64,000 nt of DNA from positions 487,240 to 551,239 of the forward strand of contig RDEW01000024.1 of assembly GCA_011109175.1 (NCBI GenBank), read 5' to 3'. The translations under genes were made by a program, and so were the position numbers. Below are positions 11,159 through 22,548 of this stretch, one piece after another. The notes below the pieces were generated by a model. It did no database searches. It had not been told where the DNA came from and was given only the letters and a program-made list of their open reading frames with translations. Numbering within the stretch: the stretch's first letter is position 1; every line of letters starts with the position of its first letter. This stretch comes from Dicyema japonicum. Lineage: Eukaryota; Dicyemida; Rhombozoa; Dicyemidae.

Positions 11159-12862
11159 GCCCCTGAGCAGTTTACCTCTCCAGACAAAGCCATTGCACAT
11201 TTCAACTCAGCCATCCTTTCGGCGGATAGAAAGCACGTCCCTAAAGGATTCATCCATGATTACAAACTATTTTTCAACAAAGAAATATTGGATCTCATCT
11301 GTGAGAGAAGACACCTAAAACGTTCCCGAACAACCAACCAGCAACTCCAAGATGAAATTTCTTCCCTAAACAAGAAGATAACCCTCCTCATTACGGAGCT
11401 CAAAAAGGAGAAGTGGTCCACTTTCGTCTCTCGATTGAATCCAAAATCAAAACCCCAAAGTTTCTGGAGATTTATCAGAGAAATACAATCAAATCAAACC
11501 GAATCGAGCACAACCCATGGAGGTAGACTTGGAAAGGACAACCAAACGAAAGATTTCCACTGCCAGGCAAATGACTTGATGACTCACTATTGCAAAATGA
11601 GTCATATTCCAATGAATAAAGAAAATCGACCTCATATTACTAAACCCCCAAGGGTAACAAAGGCACGATTCGAAGTATCAATAAGTCATGTTCAAAACCT
11701 CATTACAAACTCAAGAAACTCACCAGCCACGGGACCCGATCGGATCAGCATATTCCACCTAAAGCACCTCGGTCCAAACGGGCTCTTGGCACTTAAAGAT
11801 ATCTACGAATTCTCCATCAACAGGTGTTTCATCCCGATGTTATGGAAGAAGTCGAACATTATCCCAATACTCAAGAACAACAAAGCCTCCTCCTTGCCCT
11901 CTTCGTTCAGGCCAATTTCCTTAACATCTGTTGTCTCAAAAATCCTCGAAAGGATCATTCTTAACGAAATCACCCCCTACCTCGACCTCTCCGACTCACA
12001 ACATGGTTTCCGTCCTTTACACTCGACCACCACGCACTTACTGACACTAACCCAATACATCTCCAACGGTTTCAACAACTGCAAACCCCCGGAACGAACT
12101 GTCTTGGCCTCTATTGACCTAACTAAAGCTTTCGACAGAATCTCCCGTGTGGTCCTCTGCAACAAGATCTATTCTTCAAATATTCCCTCTGTATGGAAGT
12201 CATGGCTCACAAATTTCCTCTCGGGAAGACTGGGTCATACGTGTCTATATTCAAATCTATCAAGATATCGACTCCTACCAAACGGTGTTCCCCAGGGATC
12301 AGTCCTTTCACCCTCACTTTTCAACCTTTACGTCAAAGACATCCCAACAACCCAAAATACGTTACTATTGACATATGCCGATGATCTAGTAATCGCATCC
12401 AGGAGTGGCGATGTTCGACTGGCCACCGAAAAAGTGCAGTACCACCTGAACTTGCTATCCGACTGGATGAACTTAAACTGGATGAGTGTTTCCACCTCGA
12501 AGTCATCAGCTACCCTGTTCACAACCGATCGAAGACAATTCAACCTAAACCCCACACTCTCGTTGGGTGACGAACCACTCCCCTTAAATAAATACCCGAA
12601 GATCCTTGGAGTTGTCTTCGATCCTTCACTCTGTTTCAACAGACAAGTGGAGGAAGTAATGACAAAAGCCAAGCGGAAACTTAACATATTACGGGCAGTA
12701 GCTGGCCACTCAAACGGTCAGCAAAAAGAAAACTTAACTCTTCTCTACAAACAGTTCATCAGGACTACACTCAACTACGCCTCACCAAGTTGGGCCCCCT
12801 CAATCTCCTTGTCCCCGCTCAGAATAAAACTTAAAGTCAACCCATCGAAAATCGCTCTATGA
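11159..12862 (+). CDS. LINE reverse transcriptase (ORF2, partial)
   Basis: Open for 568 codons after a stop at 11,156. It has the full order of non-LTR RT blocks: finger block GPDRISIFHLKHLG, RPISLTSVVSKILER, palm A LASIDLTKAFDRIS (catalytic Asp), block B NGVPQGSVLSPSLFNLYVKD, palm C LTYADDLVIAS (YADD), and thumb LGVVFDPSLCFNRQVEEVMT followed by YKQFIRTTLNYASPSWAPSI. The layout fits the Jockey superfamily. There is no ATG near the open start, so the frame is truncated 5' rather than a complete ORF. After SPSWAPS the reading moves to another frame, and a short stretch later closes at 12,862. The domain itself is intact, so this copy may have moved recently. Confidence 0.9.
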   Translation, partial: APEQFTSPDKAIAHFNSAILSADRKHVPKGFIHDYKLFFNKEILDLICERRHLKRSRTTNQQLQDEISSLNKKITLLITELKKEKWSTFVSRLNPKSKPQSFWRFIREIQSNQTESSTTHGGRLGKDNQTKDFHCQANDLMTHYCKMSHIPMNKENRPHITKPPRVTKARFEVSISHVQNLITNSRNSPATGPDRISIFHLKHLGPNGLLALKDIYEFSINRCFIPMLWKKSNIIPILKNNKASSLPSSFRPISLTSVVSKILERIILNEITPYLDLSDSQHGFRPLHSTTTHLLTLTQYISNGFNNCKPPERTVLASIDLTKAFDRISRVVLCNKIYSSNIPSVWKSWLTNFLSGRLGHTCLYSNLSRYRLLPNGVPQGSVLSPSLFNLYVKDIPTTQNTLLLTYADDLVIASRSGDVRLATEKVQYHLNLLSDWMNLNWMSVSTSKSSATLFTTDRRQFNLNPTLSLGDEPLPLNKYPKILGVVFDPSLCFNRQVEEVMTKAKRKLNILRAVAGHSNGQQKENLTLLYKQFIRTTLNYASPSWAPSISLSPLRIKLKVNPSKIAL

Positions 12863-13323
12863 CCACCTGGAAATGCGTAATTACAATTCCTACGGCAGTC
12901 GTTCGACCGAATCACCCAGTTCACGCTTGTGCTAAGTAACAATAACCGCAGATACATACGCAGGACCCTCTTTGACCTACAAAGAGCCTTGTCGAAGATC
13001 ACCCCCCTCAAGAAGACTCAACTTGGACCCGCCGAATCCATGATTTTATCTCAACACGGGCCATTAGGACACTTCAATATAACAAAGTCTTGGAGCGCTT
13101 CCCCCGATATCAGTCCAACGGAACAATCGCTCCCGAGGAAGATCAGAATCGGACTGGCTCGCCTACGGTGGACACCACCCTTTTCTGGCTGCAGAGTAGT
13201 TCGAGACTTTTTCCTGCCCTGGACCACCGGATGCAAAAGTCGAGGATCTTCTGGGAGCGGCCTGTCCGGACTGCACGCTCTTTGATGTCGCCGGCTTCCC
13301 ACTTGCTGGCGAAGCCGGGGTAA

Positions 13324-13346
13324 TAATTTAATTTAATTTAATTTAA
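13324..13346 (+). repeat. (TTTAA)n LINE tail
   Basis: About five copies of TTTAA follow the LINE 3' end. Short A/T-rich tandem tails of this kind mark the 3' terminus where non-LTR elements prime reverse transcription. Confidence 0.9.
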
Positions 13347-13350
13347 CGTA

Positions 13351-14364
13351 TTTTAATTATATTCTACCCTCATCTACCCGTCTTAAGTATTCTCTGTGGA
13401 TCTTAATTACGATCCTATTTAGTTTAATTAACCTTAGACGAGCCAAGAGAGTATAACGAAACAGCTAAGTATATCCGATTGGAACAAAAGTCCATAGATG
13501 AAAGGTAAGTAACTTTAGTGCTTACTCCCAGAAATAATCAGTAGAGAAAATTAAAATAAATTCGATTTTATTGAAAAGTAGATTTTTATTGTACAATTTT
13601 ATTTAGTAATGTTAGAGAACGCAACGCTTACTCCATTGGTATTCCTTGTGGAATACTCTGGAACATCCAAAGAGATCACAGATGTCACAGTCGCGAGTTG
13701 AAATTAGCCATAATAGCTATATCTCCACCAAGGCTGATCACACTTGATTTTATGTAAAGAACAGTTATAATAACTAATCGTAGAGGATGAACCAAGGAAT
13801 GCTCTTCTATTTTTGTTGCTGTTAATCCTTTATGGACGTTCCAATTCCGCAGTGAAATGCTCACTGATGACGGAGTCAATCGTCAAGCCAAAGCATCGTG
13901 CATGGAACCTTCACCCGGGATGTACCGCATCGAGATTCCAACCAGCGGCCATCAGGTCTTTTCCCTGCACTCTTTACACTGCACCATTTGACTTTCTAGA
14001 AAATAAAAGACTCAAACGACCAATCTCGGAGAGGCCTGAATACTTGTGACCTTCTGCTTTTTATACATAGAAAGCAGTTCCACTGGCAGAAAGTTTAAGA
14101 AAGAAAGTAACTGGTTGAGGTGGTTAGATATTCAAGATGTAATCTCTATTTTGAGAGGATGGATGAACGAAGACATGAAACACGATATTTTTCGGAAGCA
14201 GGGAAGCGCCATATGTATCAATGCTCTGGATTTAAATCACATAGTAGTTCTTGTAGAGATCATTGAGAGGCAAAAAAGAATCATTTAGATATTATCAGCA
14301 TGTATGGTCGATTACACCGTTTCTTATATATGACTACTATTTCTTAAACTTAACAATCAACTAA
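13351..14364. other. No secure gene
   Basis: Several medium frames at 13.7-14.3 kb on the plus strand (e.g. 14,046-14,288, LRWLDIQDVISILRGWMNED) have coding-like composition, but I could not link them with intron boundaries or recognise them. Confidence 0.3.
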
Positions 14365-14640
14365 TAACAACACCAGAGACCACGGTTACATAAACAAACT
14401 AATCACGTGATCCCAGCACACTCTAGCAAAGACCTCATCTTGGCCCGATGCTCATCCCTGACCCCACACAGAACGTATCGGTCGAGTGACTGGACCTTCG
14501 GAGTCACGACGGCGTGTTCCATAGTTCATTCGTATCAAAGCTTCAAGAGGCATTGGTGGCTGGAACTTTCCAGAAATCCAGCGTTCTGTGATTTTGGCTA
14601 GCCTCGGTATTCAAGACATTTGTCCAAGAGATATATTTAG
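14365..14640 (-). repeat. Jockey-like LINE 3' end
   Basis: Minus-strand copy of the conserved 3' end: the coding tail, ctagagtgtgctgggatcac, and the terminal strings gattagtttg..gtaacc..ggtctctggtgtt. Same end as at 34.05, 41.57 and 63.93 kb. Confidence 0.8.
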
Positions 14641-16551
14641 AGTTTCAAAATCGTTCCTCCTTCCTCTGAAATATCTGTAGCATTGGACTTTTGCTGTTCC
14701 TTTTTCAAGCGGATTGGGTGTTCAATTAACTCCCTCTTCTGACTTTTGAGAATACCGTTAACTCTTTCATCGTACTTCCTTCACTGTCCACAACCATGCA
14801 GTAAGGCCTACTAATATTACTTCTTTGCTGAAGAACAACAATGTCAGCACGTGTATTTATGTCTTACAGAGTTATGACTTTCTACTGAATGGCATAAATT
14901 TGACGAACAGATGAAATGTGAACTAATAATCTACATATAACTTTCAGTCGTTGCTTCTCGTTCATCTAACATGTGGACCGACATCTTTTCTGTCGACAGC
15001 AAATATTCGTAATTTAAGCGTATTTTCGTCCTTATTTTATTCAATGCTGAGACGGATGTGAGAAAACATACAGCGGATACGATTTTGCCCGAACACCAGG
15101 AAGGAGCAGATGAGGTCACTGTTGAAACGCATCGGGATCACGTTATAATTAGTTTGGTTATCGTGGTTTTGGGTTATTAAACAAATGACAAGGTCTCCAT
15201 TATGGCATGCAGGCATTGGGAGTTACCGCCCATGATCGAGAAGAGCCATCGAGTCATTCTAGGCTCACCCTTCCACATTCCTTCAAGCTTCAAATTACTT
15301 CATTTTATATCCTACATGTGGCTAATTCGATTTGTAGAAGATTTAATCACCACTGTCAGGGATAGAGAATACCAGGCAGCCATTGGTTTCTAACAGGAAA
15401 TGCTTGAAACTGACCGAATGGTTTGGTCAAATACATTCGGACAACTATCAATCTGGGAGGTCATGATTGATTAGGAACATTCTTTCATTAAAAAGGTAGA
15501 AAACCGGGTTTAAACTCAGGAAAAGAGAATGACAATTAAAGGTAGTCTCAAAAAATTTTGGAACCAACGCTGAATGGCACACTGCCACCCCCATTTTGTC
15601 CTGTTAATATTAACCGGCGCAAGTGCGCTGAATCTCCTATTATTCCATAAACAAATTGATCACAATCTAACAAGCAGTGTAACCTCCAAGCACTTTGATC
15701 CTCGTCATTAATTTATGAAATCATTGAAATACAGCATGCACGTGGCTCTCAGTTAAACGACCGAATATTTATAATATACTTTACCAAAAGTCACTTTGAT
15801 CGTTTATTTTGAACTAAAAAACTCTGACCTCTCGACAAGGAGTAGAAAATGTTTCCTTAGCGTATACAGAATTTACAGTTTATTTCAAGAAGAGCAGTAA
15901 TGTTAACTAATCCAATAACTTTGAATTAAGATTCAATTCTGCAAAGTTAGTAAAATACTCTCAATGATCCTCGAGATTCGACATGGACTATCTTTATTGA
16001 GTGATCCTGTCAATAATTTAATATGGGCTGAATCTAGTGGTGATGCATTTACCAGCATGAATTTATTTAGAATCGTCGGTACCTCGAGAGTGTTACTGTA
16101 CTTCTTGAAGAACATCATATGGAGGAGACAAGGAATTATTATATTTAATGTCACGTGGATAATTTTACAGAAGTATTTGAAATTATTTGAAATATCTATA
16201 ATATATAACAGCAGCCCATTCAAGAGCCATAATAATTATAGGTCCACATACACTTTATTACAGACAATCGTTGAGACGGCTAAGAAATGCTCTTGACTTC
16301 TTTTTGTGAAATGTGAGTCAATGAGACGATTCGGTTCAACAGTGAGGTAACACTGACGACTAGGGTAAGTCGTTTCTAGCACTTAAAAAATATTAGCGCT
16401 ATAAATTACATATCTTGTTGCTTATACAAAAAATTGCATTTAAAAATATAAAAATTAAAGGATATTATTTATTTTGTAATAAAATGGAATGTTTAACATT
16501 ATTTTTATTAAACATACTATCACTTTTCAATATTAAGGGGAAAAATTACGA
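14641..16551. other. No recognisable gene
   Basis: AT-rich. A 110-codon plus-strand frame (15,964-16,296) and an overlapping minus-strand frame (15,933-16,223, LEVPTILNKFMLVNASPLDS) are both open; neither can be identified or preferred. Confidence 0.3.
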
Positions 16552-16873
16552 CACGTGGCGCCATGTGGTGCTACGCGGCTAATTGCTTTAAGTTTATGTT
16601 TGTTTATCTGTTTCTTCTTTCTCTTCCTATTAAAGTGGCGTCATGTGATCCACCTTTCCAAGTGAAGCCCAGTGCCTGGCGGGCACAAAAAAGGATCATT
16701 TGCTATTCCCAACTTCACTGGAGGGGTTTCCACAACTGCAAGTATGGACGTCTCTTTCCTTTATGTTGATTCCGGATGGACTCTGTTTCTGTAGAAGTGG
16801 AAACTGGATACACTTAATTAGTTGTTTACTTTAACTTTTTTCTCGGTGTATCCGGGGTTAATAAATAAATATT
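16552..16873 (+). repeat. Family A dispersed repeat, full length
   Basis: Runs from cgtggcgccatgtggtgct to ggtgtatccggggttaataaa, about 320 bp. It contains the inverted pair ggcgtca..tgacgcc (partly mutated here) and a terminal AATAAA. No RT or tRNA-like promoter was found, so it is a SINE-like or otherwise non-autonomous element of unknown origin. Confidence 0.85.
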
Positions 16874-16883
16874 AAGTATTTTA

Positions 16884-17640
16884 ATGAAATCGTTTTTAAA
16901 GTCCAGGCCGTCACGGGAACGCGCTGTCGTCTTGTGCAATCAACTTTTAAAACCGACGGTAGACTATTCTGAGGATACTTCAGCAATTGCTCAACGTACT
17001 CCCACACAAATTTCCGAAATGGTTCTTATCAGTAAATCCCGACAAAACGGAGTTTTACAACGCTTTCACGTAATGATCGGAGATCGGACGAGAGGCAAAC
17101 ATATGGTTGGATCACTTCTAGGAAACTCTGAAAATGTTACTCGTGGGAAGATCCTTGTTATGAGTGCAATACAAAAATTTCGTTAATATGGACCACAAGA
17201 AAAGGATAGGATTAAGCACCAGGCTTATAACATACAAAGCTTTTGTCATCCCTGTACTACCTACAACTCTAAGATTTGGGGAATTTCTAAACGGGAAATG
17301 GACCGTCTTGACTCTTTCCACAGAGCTCACCTTAAATCAAGATCAACTGGCTTATTAAGATCTCTAATGCAAATCCAGCGCGCTGTCAGATGATATTTTC
17401 AAAACAAGATTGCCACGTGTTACGTCTAATAACCAGGTCTCCGCAAACTATTTTACTCACACAGAACTGAATTCAGTGGAAGACCAAGAACGACACTTCC
17501 TATTATCTGGAATGAAGACTTATCGGTTAATATGAGACTAACTTCGTCGGACGACCTGGAGGACCTGAGAGCACTAACGCGCAACAGAAGAAAATGGTCG
17601 AAGCTGACGAGAGGATGATTCGGAATACGACACAAGGGAG
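16884..17640 (+). pseudogene. RTE/L1-like LINE RT C-terminal half
   Basis: Palm/thumb blocks in order but in several frames: VNPDKTEFYNAF, the thumb around STRLITYKAFVIPVL, NSKIWGISKREMDRLDSFHR, then GRPRTTLPIIWNEDL .. SSDDLEDLRALTRNRRKWS. The last block is the typical C-terminal signature of RTE/L1-like ORF2 proteins. It starts immediately after a family A repeat. Confidence 0.7.
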
Positions 17641-17899
17641 ACTTAATAAACTATATGTTTTCTCGGGAGTGCTTTTTGGTTCAAGTGGTGACGTCCCACT
17701 ATTTTCACTTATATCTGATTTACGCTCGGATGTATCCAATGTAATTACTATCCTTACCTTCAATGCCAGAGATCTTAACGACCCGCCGAAGAAGCCCTTT
17801 TGTCCGGATTTAGGGAATCTCATAGCTCTAAGAGAGGGGAATTGACTCATCCACATAAGGGAATTTTGGTCTCTCCTAGGACTGAAATGGCCAAAGCAA

Positions 17900-18200
17900 A
17901 TAAAGACTGAAGTCTCATACAAAAGATGCCTCACTGGACCCATCAACATGTCAGTCATGGAGTCACACTGGAATCTGCCACATCGAATGGCTCTTGCCGA
18001 AATATTTAACGACGATCTGAAGTTCGTTAAGAAATCAGCTCTTCAGTTTCAATTCCTCTCAGAAGAATCCACGAAGAACCATAGCCGAGGTTTCCTGCGT
18101 TTCTGCAAAAAATCAAAAACCCATTGCATACTCAGGGAAACGCTGGTTAGTTCTAAAAAGGACACATAGATAGAGTTTTGCGCATTTGCGGAGGCTACAT
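17900..18200 (+). repeat. LINE 3' fragment shared with 56.8 kb
   Basis: LSEESTKNHSRGFLRFCKK in frame here corresponds to LFSEESTRNHSRGFLCLCKN at 56,790-56,870. DNA similarity (cagaagaatc..cgaggaaccatagccg) shows a common repeat, probably the 3' part of a Jockey-like LINE. Confidence 0.6.
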
Positions 18201-18699
18201 CAGTCTACAATTGGGAACCACAAGAGAACATAAAAGAGAGTCAGGAGATTACTAAAAATAGAGATCAGTTATTAGAGGGCGATCCTAAATTTTACGATCA
18301 CTGCCGACGCACATTTATGGAACAATTGATAATTGCAAATTGAACAAAGCTCGAGACCCCGAACCAAAAAGATTCCTTATATCAAGATTGACAAAAACTT
18401 ATTGGAGTGTTTAAACTGTGTCATTAGCCAATGGGTTAAAAGAACTCTATAATTTCTATGGATCAAATTTCTACTCTTATTTATGCTGGTCAAGCTACAT
18501 GTCAGATTATTTCAGTGAAAAAATGAGCCATCAAAATAAAATGAGAATATAAGTAGAAAAATCGAAAAGTGGAAATCCTTTTTTTTGCTAATTAAAAAAA
18601 ATTTTATAAAGACTTTGTCATCAGAGGAAAAACCTATGGCCTACCACGCATTATCCTTAGTAAGATACTAAAAATCAAGGTGAAAGAGGGAGGATTATT

Positions 18700-19450
18700 T
18701 CGTACATTGAAGATAAAATTAAAATTCTCGAAAAGAAATTGTGTGTATCTGAGTCCCGCGAAAAATTCCGCCTTGATAATCTAAACTTCGAATTAAATCT
18801 AAGATCATTTTACAGAAACCTAATCCCTACGGCAAATAATGTTACTGCGTCTATTGATAATGAAAAATGTGCAGACTTTTGGAAAGACGTTTGAAAAAAA
18901 AATGTATGTTTAGAGAGGGTCAATTTTGAAAAAAGAATAACCGGCGTCGAGAATGTATTTGTTGGATTTAATAGAAATGAGTTTAATAAAACAATTAAAT
19001 ATCTGCCTAACTGGAAAGCCCCAGGCTGCGATGGAGTTTTCAACTTTTTTGTTAAGAAGTTCACGTCTTTGCATGACTCAATATTTAATGTGATGAGTAG
19101 AGTTGTGGAAGGAAAATGTGTGCCTGGAAAGTGGTTTTTCAGTGGACTCACTTATTTGATCCCAAAATGCACTGCCCCTGAGTCTCCAAAAGATTTCCGC
19201 CCGATTACATGCATCTTTATATAAACTCATGATGAAATGCATTAATATGACGGAAGCATTTGATCTACTTACTGAAAATCAAATCGGCACTAGGAGGAGA
19301 TGCCAAGGTGCTAAGGAACAGGCTCTGGTGAATTAGTCATTTAACAGAGTCAACAGATTTGGACTTTATGCAGCATGGATTGACGTTAAAAAGGCTTTCG
19401 ACTCAGTAACCATGATTTTCTCTTTGATGTCAATTGTGGATTGTTAACGT
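18700..19450 (+). pseudogene. Divergent LINE reverse transcriptase fragment
   Basis: Reads LNFELNLRSFYRNLIP, FNRNEFNKTIKYLPNWKAPG (finger), GKWFFSGLTYLIPKCTAPES, PKDFRPITC and, after shifts, TENQIGTRRRCQGAKEQAL and AAWIDVKKAFDSV (palm A). The NWKAPG..RPITC..Q.G.R.GC..Q order differs from the Jockey copies, so this is another LINE lineage. Stops interrupt it. Confidence 0.7.
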
Positions 19451-19489
19451 AATTAAAATACGTTTTCCGTCTCCACTGTCCGGGTCAAC

Positions 19490-19570
19490 TGGTTCAGGTA
19501 TAAAGGGATATTTAGCAGATTCCAAATGGTTCAGGTATTAAGAGATATCCAGCAGATTTCAGGACTCGGT
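19490..19570. repeat. ~37-bp tandem duplication
   Basis: tggttcaggta(t)a/taa(g)..gatat.(t/c)agcagatt occurs twice in succession. Confidence 0.75.
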
Positions 19571-19739
19571 TAACAATTCCGTTAATTGCCTTATGTCTTG
19601 GAATCGTCCTGCACTTCTTCTGCAAGAAATGGAATGATGCCCATAACAGTCGAGCATACATATTCAGGTTATCAATAAAAAGAAGGTAATTTGTACTGAA
19701 ACAAACATCCTCACAATGAACTGATATTTGCTCAAACCG

Positions 19740-20080
19740 TTCATTTAAGCAATGACTCAACGGCTTTGGCATCGATCGATATACAGAAGGCTATCGACTC
19801 TGGGGACACTTAACGAAGAAGATCTTAAATTCAAATTTACATCCGAACATCATGCTATGGGTGAAAAGTTTTTTTTAACTGGTGGAGGAAGAAGAGTCCG
19901 GATCAATAAGACTTTTTCAAAATTAAGGATACTCCCACACGGGGTCACAAAAGGTTCCCCTTTATCTCCGTTCCTATTTAACTTATTTCTACACGACTTG
20001 CCTACTACCATAGATCAGGACACTATGTTTTACCTTACGCAGACTTTAATTATCTACACAAGGGATCTCTTATCGGTTGA
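19740..20080 (+). pseudogene. Jockey-like RT palm fragment
   Basis: Contains ASIDIQKAIDS-like palm A (frame-shifted) and the block ILPHGVTKGSPLSPFLFN followed by LFLHDLPTT, the block-B signature of Jockey-like RTs with Gln changed to Lys. No YADD follows; the frame is lost. Confidence 0.7.
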
Positions 20081-20129
20081 GCTGGTGACGTGGCTCTGTT
20101 ACACATGTTTAAAAAAAACTTATTATACA

Positions 20130-20600
20130 ATCGAGAACTCAGGCTAATGACGTTTAACGTACGTGGAATCTCGAAAGATTGGACAAGGAAAGTACTTTGT
20201 GAAGATTTTGAGAAATACAAAATATTCATTGGCTGCCTACAAAAGACAAAAATCGAAAATGGACCCCGGTTAGCTCGAGGAATTCTACTCAGAACTATCG
20301 AGCACATACTCTAATAATGCTTCCTCGTCCTTGTCTTTGTTGCGGGAGATATGAATACAAAGGCCGAACGAATGGGACCCGAAGAATCCTCTATTAAAAG
20401 ACACGGGCGCGGAAGGAGAAATGCATCTGGAGCCTCTCTAATGAACTTCTGCGAGGCAAATAGCCTTTCCTGTGCAACACGGCCTACGCACTCAGCTTGA
20501 CACAAGACGACATGGCACAGACAAAGAAAAAACTCTCTCGAGGAGACGTGAATATATAATCAAATCGACTACATTATCTGCCGAAAGTCTGATAAACACC
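20130..20600 (+). pseudogene. LINE AP-endonuclease fragment
   Basis: LRLMTFNVRGISKDW opens an apurinic-type endonuclease domain (N of the LNxxG/TFNVRG motif), followed by CLQKTKIENG (Q-E-T-like motif), VAGDMNTKAERMG (GDFN-like catalytic motif), KRHGRGRRNASGASLMNFCE and QIDYIICRKS (SDH-like terminal region). This is the 5' half of an RTE/L1-like ORF, broken by stops. Confidence 0.75.
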
Positions 20601-22548
20601 TGATAAATGATGCACGTCTTCCTACCAGGGAACAACAACGACAGCGACATAGGATCGTTATTGCANAAATCCCAAAAAATATGGGTCAAGGACTTTCTAT
20701 AGTGTTTCCCTCCTAGAGAGGAGATCTCCTTCGACCTCAGCTTTCCGGACAATGCACTTTGGATCAGTCAGTTTACGGATCCGGTTAATTATAGATTTAC
20801 TCTGTATAGTCGATTTCATTAGGATTTCAGGCGAATCGTAGATGCAATTGCCTGTATTGAATAACCCTTTAATTTTTTTGATTTTGAGGCCAAACCTCTC
20901 GGTTTAAAAAAATATTATTTTATTTAAAAAAATAAATAAGTTAATTAAATAATCTAAAAAAATTAATTCGAGTGTCACTTTGCGATTAAAAATGCGATTC
21001 CATTCTACCAACCGATGGGAAAATATTTTACTGTACAACAAAAAAACTTAACAGATAAAATCTTTTGTATGCATAAATTGATTTATTAAATTGTCTGATT
21101 AATTGTAGGAAGTCAAAGGACACAACATAGATTGTCACAGTCCGTTGAAGGAAACGCCGTTGGAGGAATGTCTAGCTTATTTCCAAAAAATAATTACACA
21201 AAATAAATAGAGGATATTTATTAGATTTGTTATAAAAAAAAACTAAAAAATATTCTTTTTTTAAATAATTAACAACACGAGATAAATCATTTTTGTGGGT
21301 TTCTATAAACTGATAACACAAGAACTGAACGAAATTAAGATACTTCAGTCGCAAGATGTAGTGCCGTGCGATATTAGGCCTAAACAAAGAATGAAAATCA
21401 GATTTTTGGTAAAAATGTTAACATTTCAGGATGAAAACTGTTATTTCATTGCAGATAATGTAAAACTCCGATTTTTTACAATTCAAAAGAAAGAACTGAA
21501 AATGATCGAGGTAGTATTTTCATGATAGTAGTATGAACATCAATTGATCCATTTCGGACGCGATCGACTATACAGTCTCCTAGAAGTAAAATCTACAAAA
21601 TTCCGAGACTTGATGTCGGTAAAGATCGATGAAGAAATTATAAAAATGAGAGACTATCTACTCCCGAGGTAAGATGAAGATGCAAATCCAAAAAGTTTAT
21701 CAAATTTTGGTTAAAAATATTTGATCATCTAAGCAATTCTCGAAGTATGCATAATAAAAAGCATACACTCAAAAAATATAAGTATCAAACACTCCGCGGC
21801 CGAAGACCTCATAGGGGGGATTGCTGCCATCTTTAAGTCTGAATTTTGGTTAGGATTTGCCCTATATTTTTAATAAAAGTCAGTATCAACCTCTCCGAGG
21901 CCGAAGGCCGCATAGGAGAAACCCTGAATTTTGATTTGGGTTTGTTTTTAGGAATTGTTTTAAAACCATTTTTGATATGATCATGATCAAAAAACAAAAT
22001 TCCTACAACGGACGGTGACAGAATGACCAACTAATTTTTAAATGCAATGTAGAGCATTAAAATCGTAAACTTCCAATGTTCACGAAATACATTAAGTTCA
22101 CTTGTTATAAAGATTTAATGTTAGCTGACGATACTCACTCTCTGGATGCATGAACCTTGTGGAAAATATCACTACAGTGAACAACGACTTTTGCCTCAGT
22201 ACTATTTTCTAGTTAATTCAATAATTACCGCGTAAATCACCACGACAATTGGGTCACTAAAAATGACAGATTTTACGAAGCCAGAAAACATCTGGTGGAA
22301 CTAGCGCCTGATTTGATCTGCGAAGATCTATCCTTGGCCCCCAAGCAGATGAGTTGGTTCGTAAAATCGGCTCCATGATTCAAGCTGTAACCAAGGATCC
22401 GCGAGAGACTGGTTGGTTCCGAGAACGTATCTCGTTGGCTATTGTTGGGGGAAATAGCATGGCCATTCAAATGCCTTAATTTAATTTTTATTCATTTGAT
22501 AATAAAAATAAAATTAAATGAAGGATAAAACGGAGAAATAGCACGTGA
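20601..22548. other. No gene seen; one ambiguous base
   Basis: AT-rich interval with an undetermined base (N) at about 20,666. A 76-codon frame at 21,295-21,525 is unrecognised. Confidence 0.4.
21783..21935. repeat. Two-unit GC-rich tandem repeat
   Basis: gtatcaaacactccgcggcc and gtatcaacctctccgaggcc start two ~100-bp units that both continue with gaag.c..catagg and ctgaattttg. Each unit has a small GC-rich hairpin (gaggccgaaggccgc), unusual in this AT-rich background. Confidence 0.7.

Larger units (their letters stand above)
11130..13350 (+). mobile_element. Jockey-like LINE, best preserved copy
   Basis: Non-LTR retrotransposon, truncated at its 5' end so that the endonuclease part is missing. 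It comprises a long reverse-transcriptase frame (11,159-12,862), a frameshifted C-terminal segment continuing to ~13,320 (IGLARLR, then a C..C / H-rich tail), and a (TTTAA)n tail. Codons here are far more GC-rich than in the surrounding host sequence, consistent with a recently arrived, little-decayed element. Confidence 0.85.

Noticed and set aside
15933-16296. Overlapping 96- and 110-codon frames
   Set aside because: Open on both strands with no way to decide; AT-rich sequence can give this by chance.
17527-17958. 143-codon minus-strand frame
   Set aside because: Antisense to LINE C-terminal coding sequence; no recognisable content of its own.
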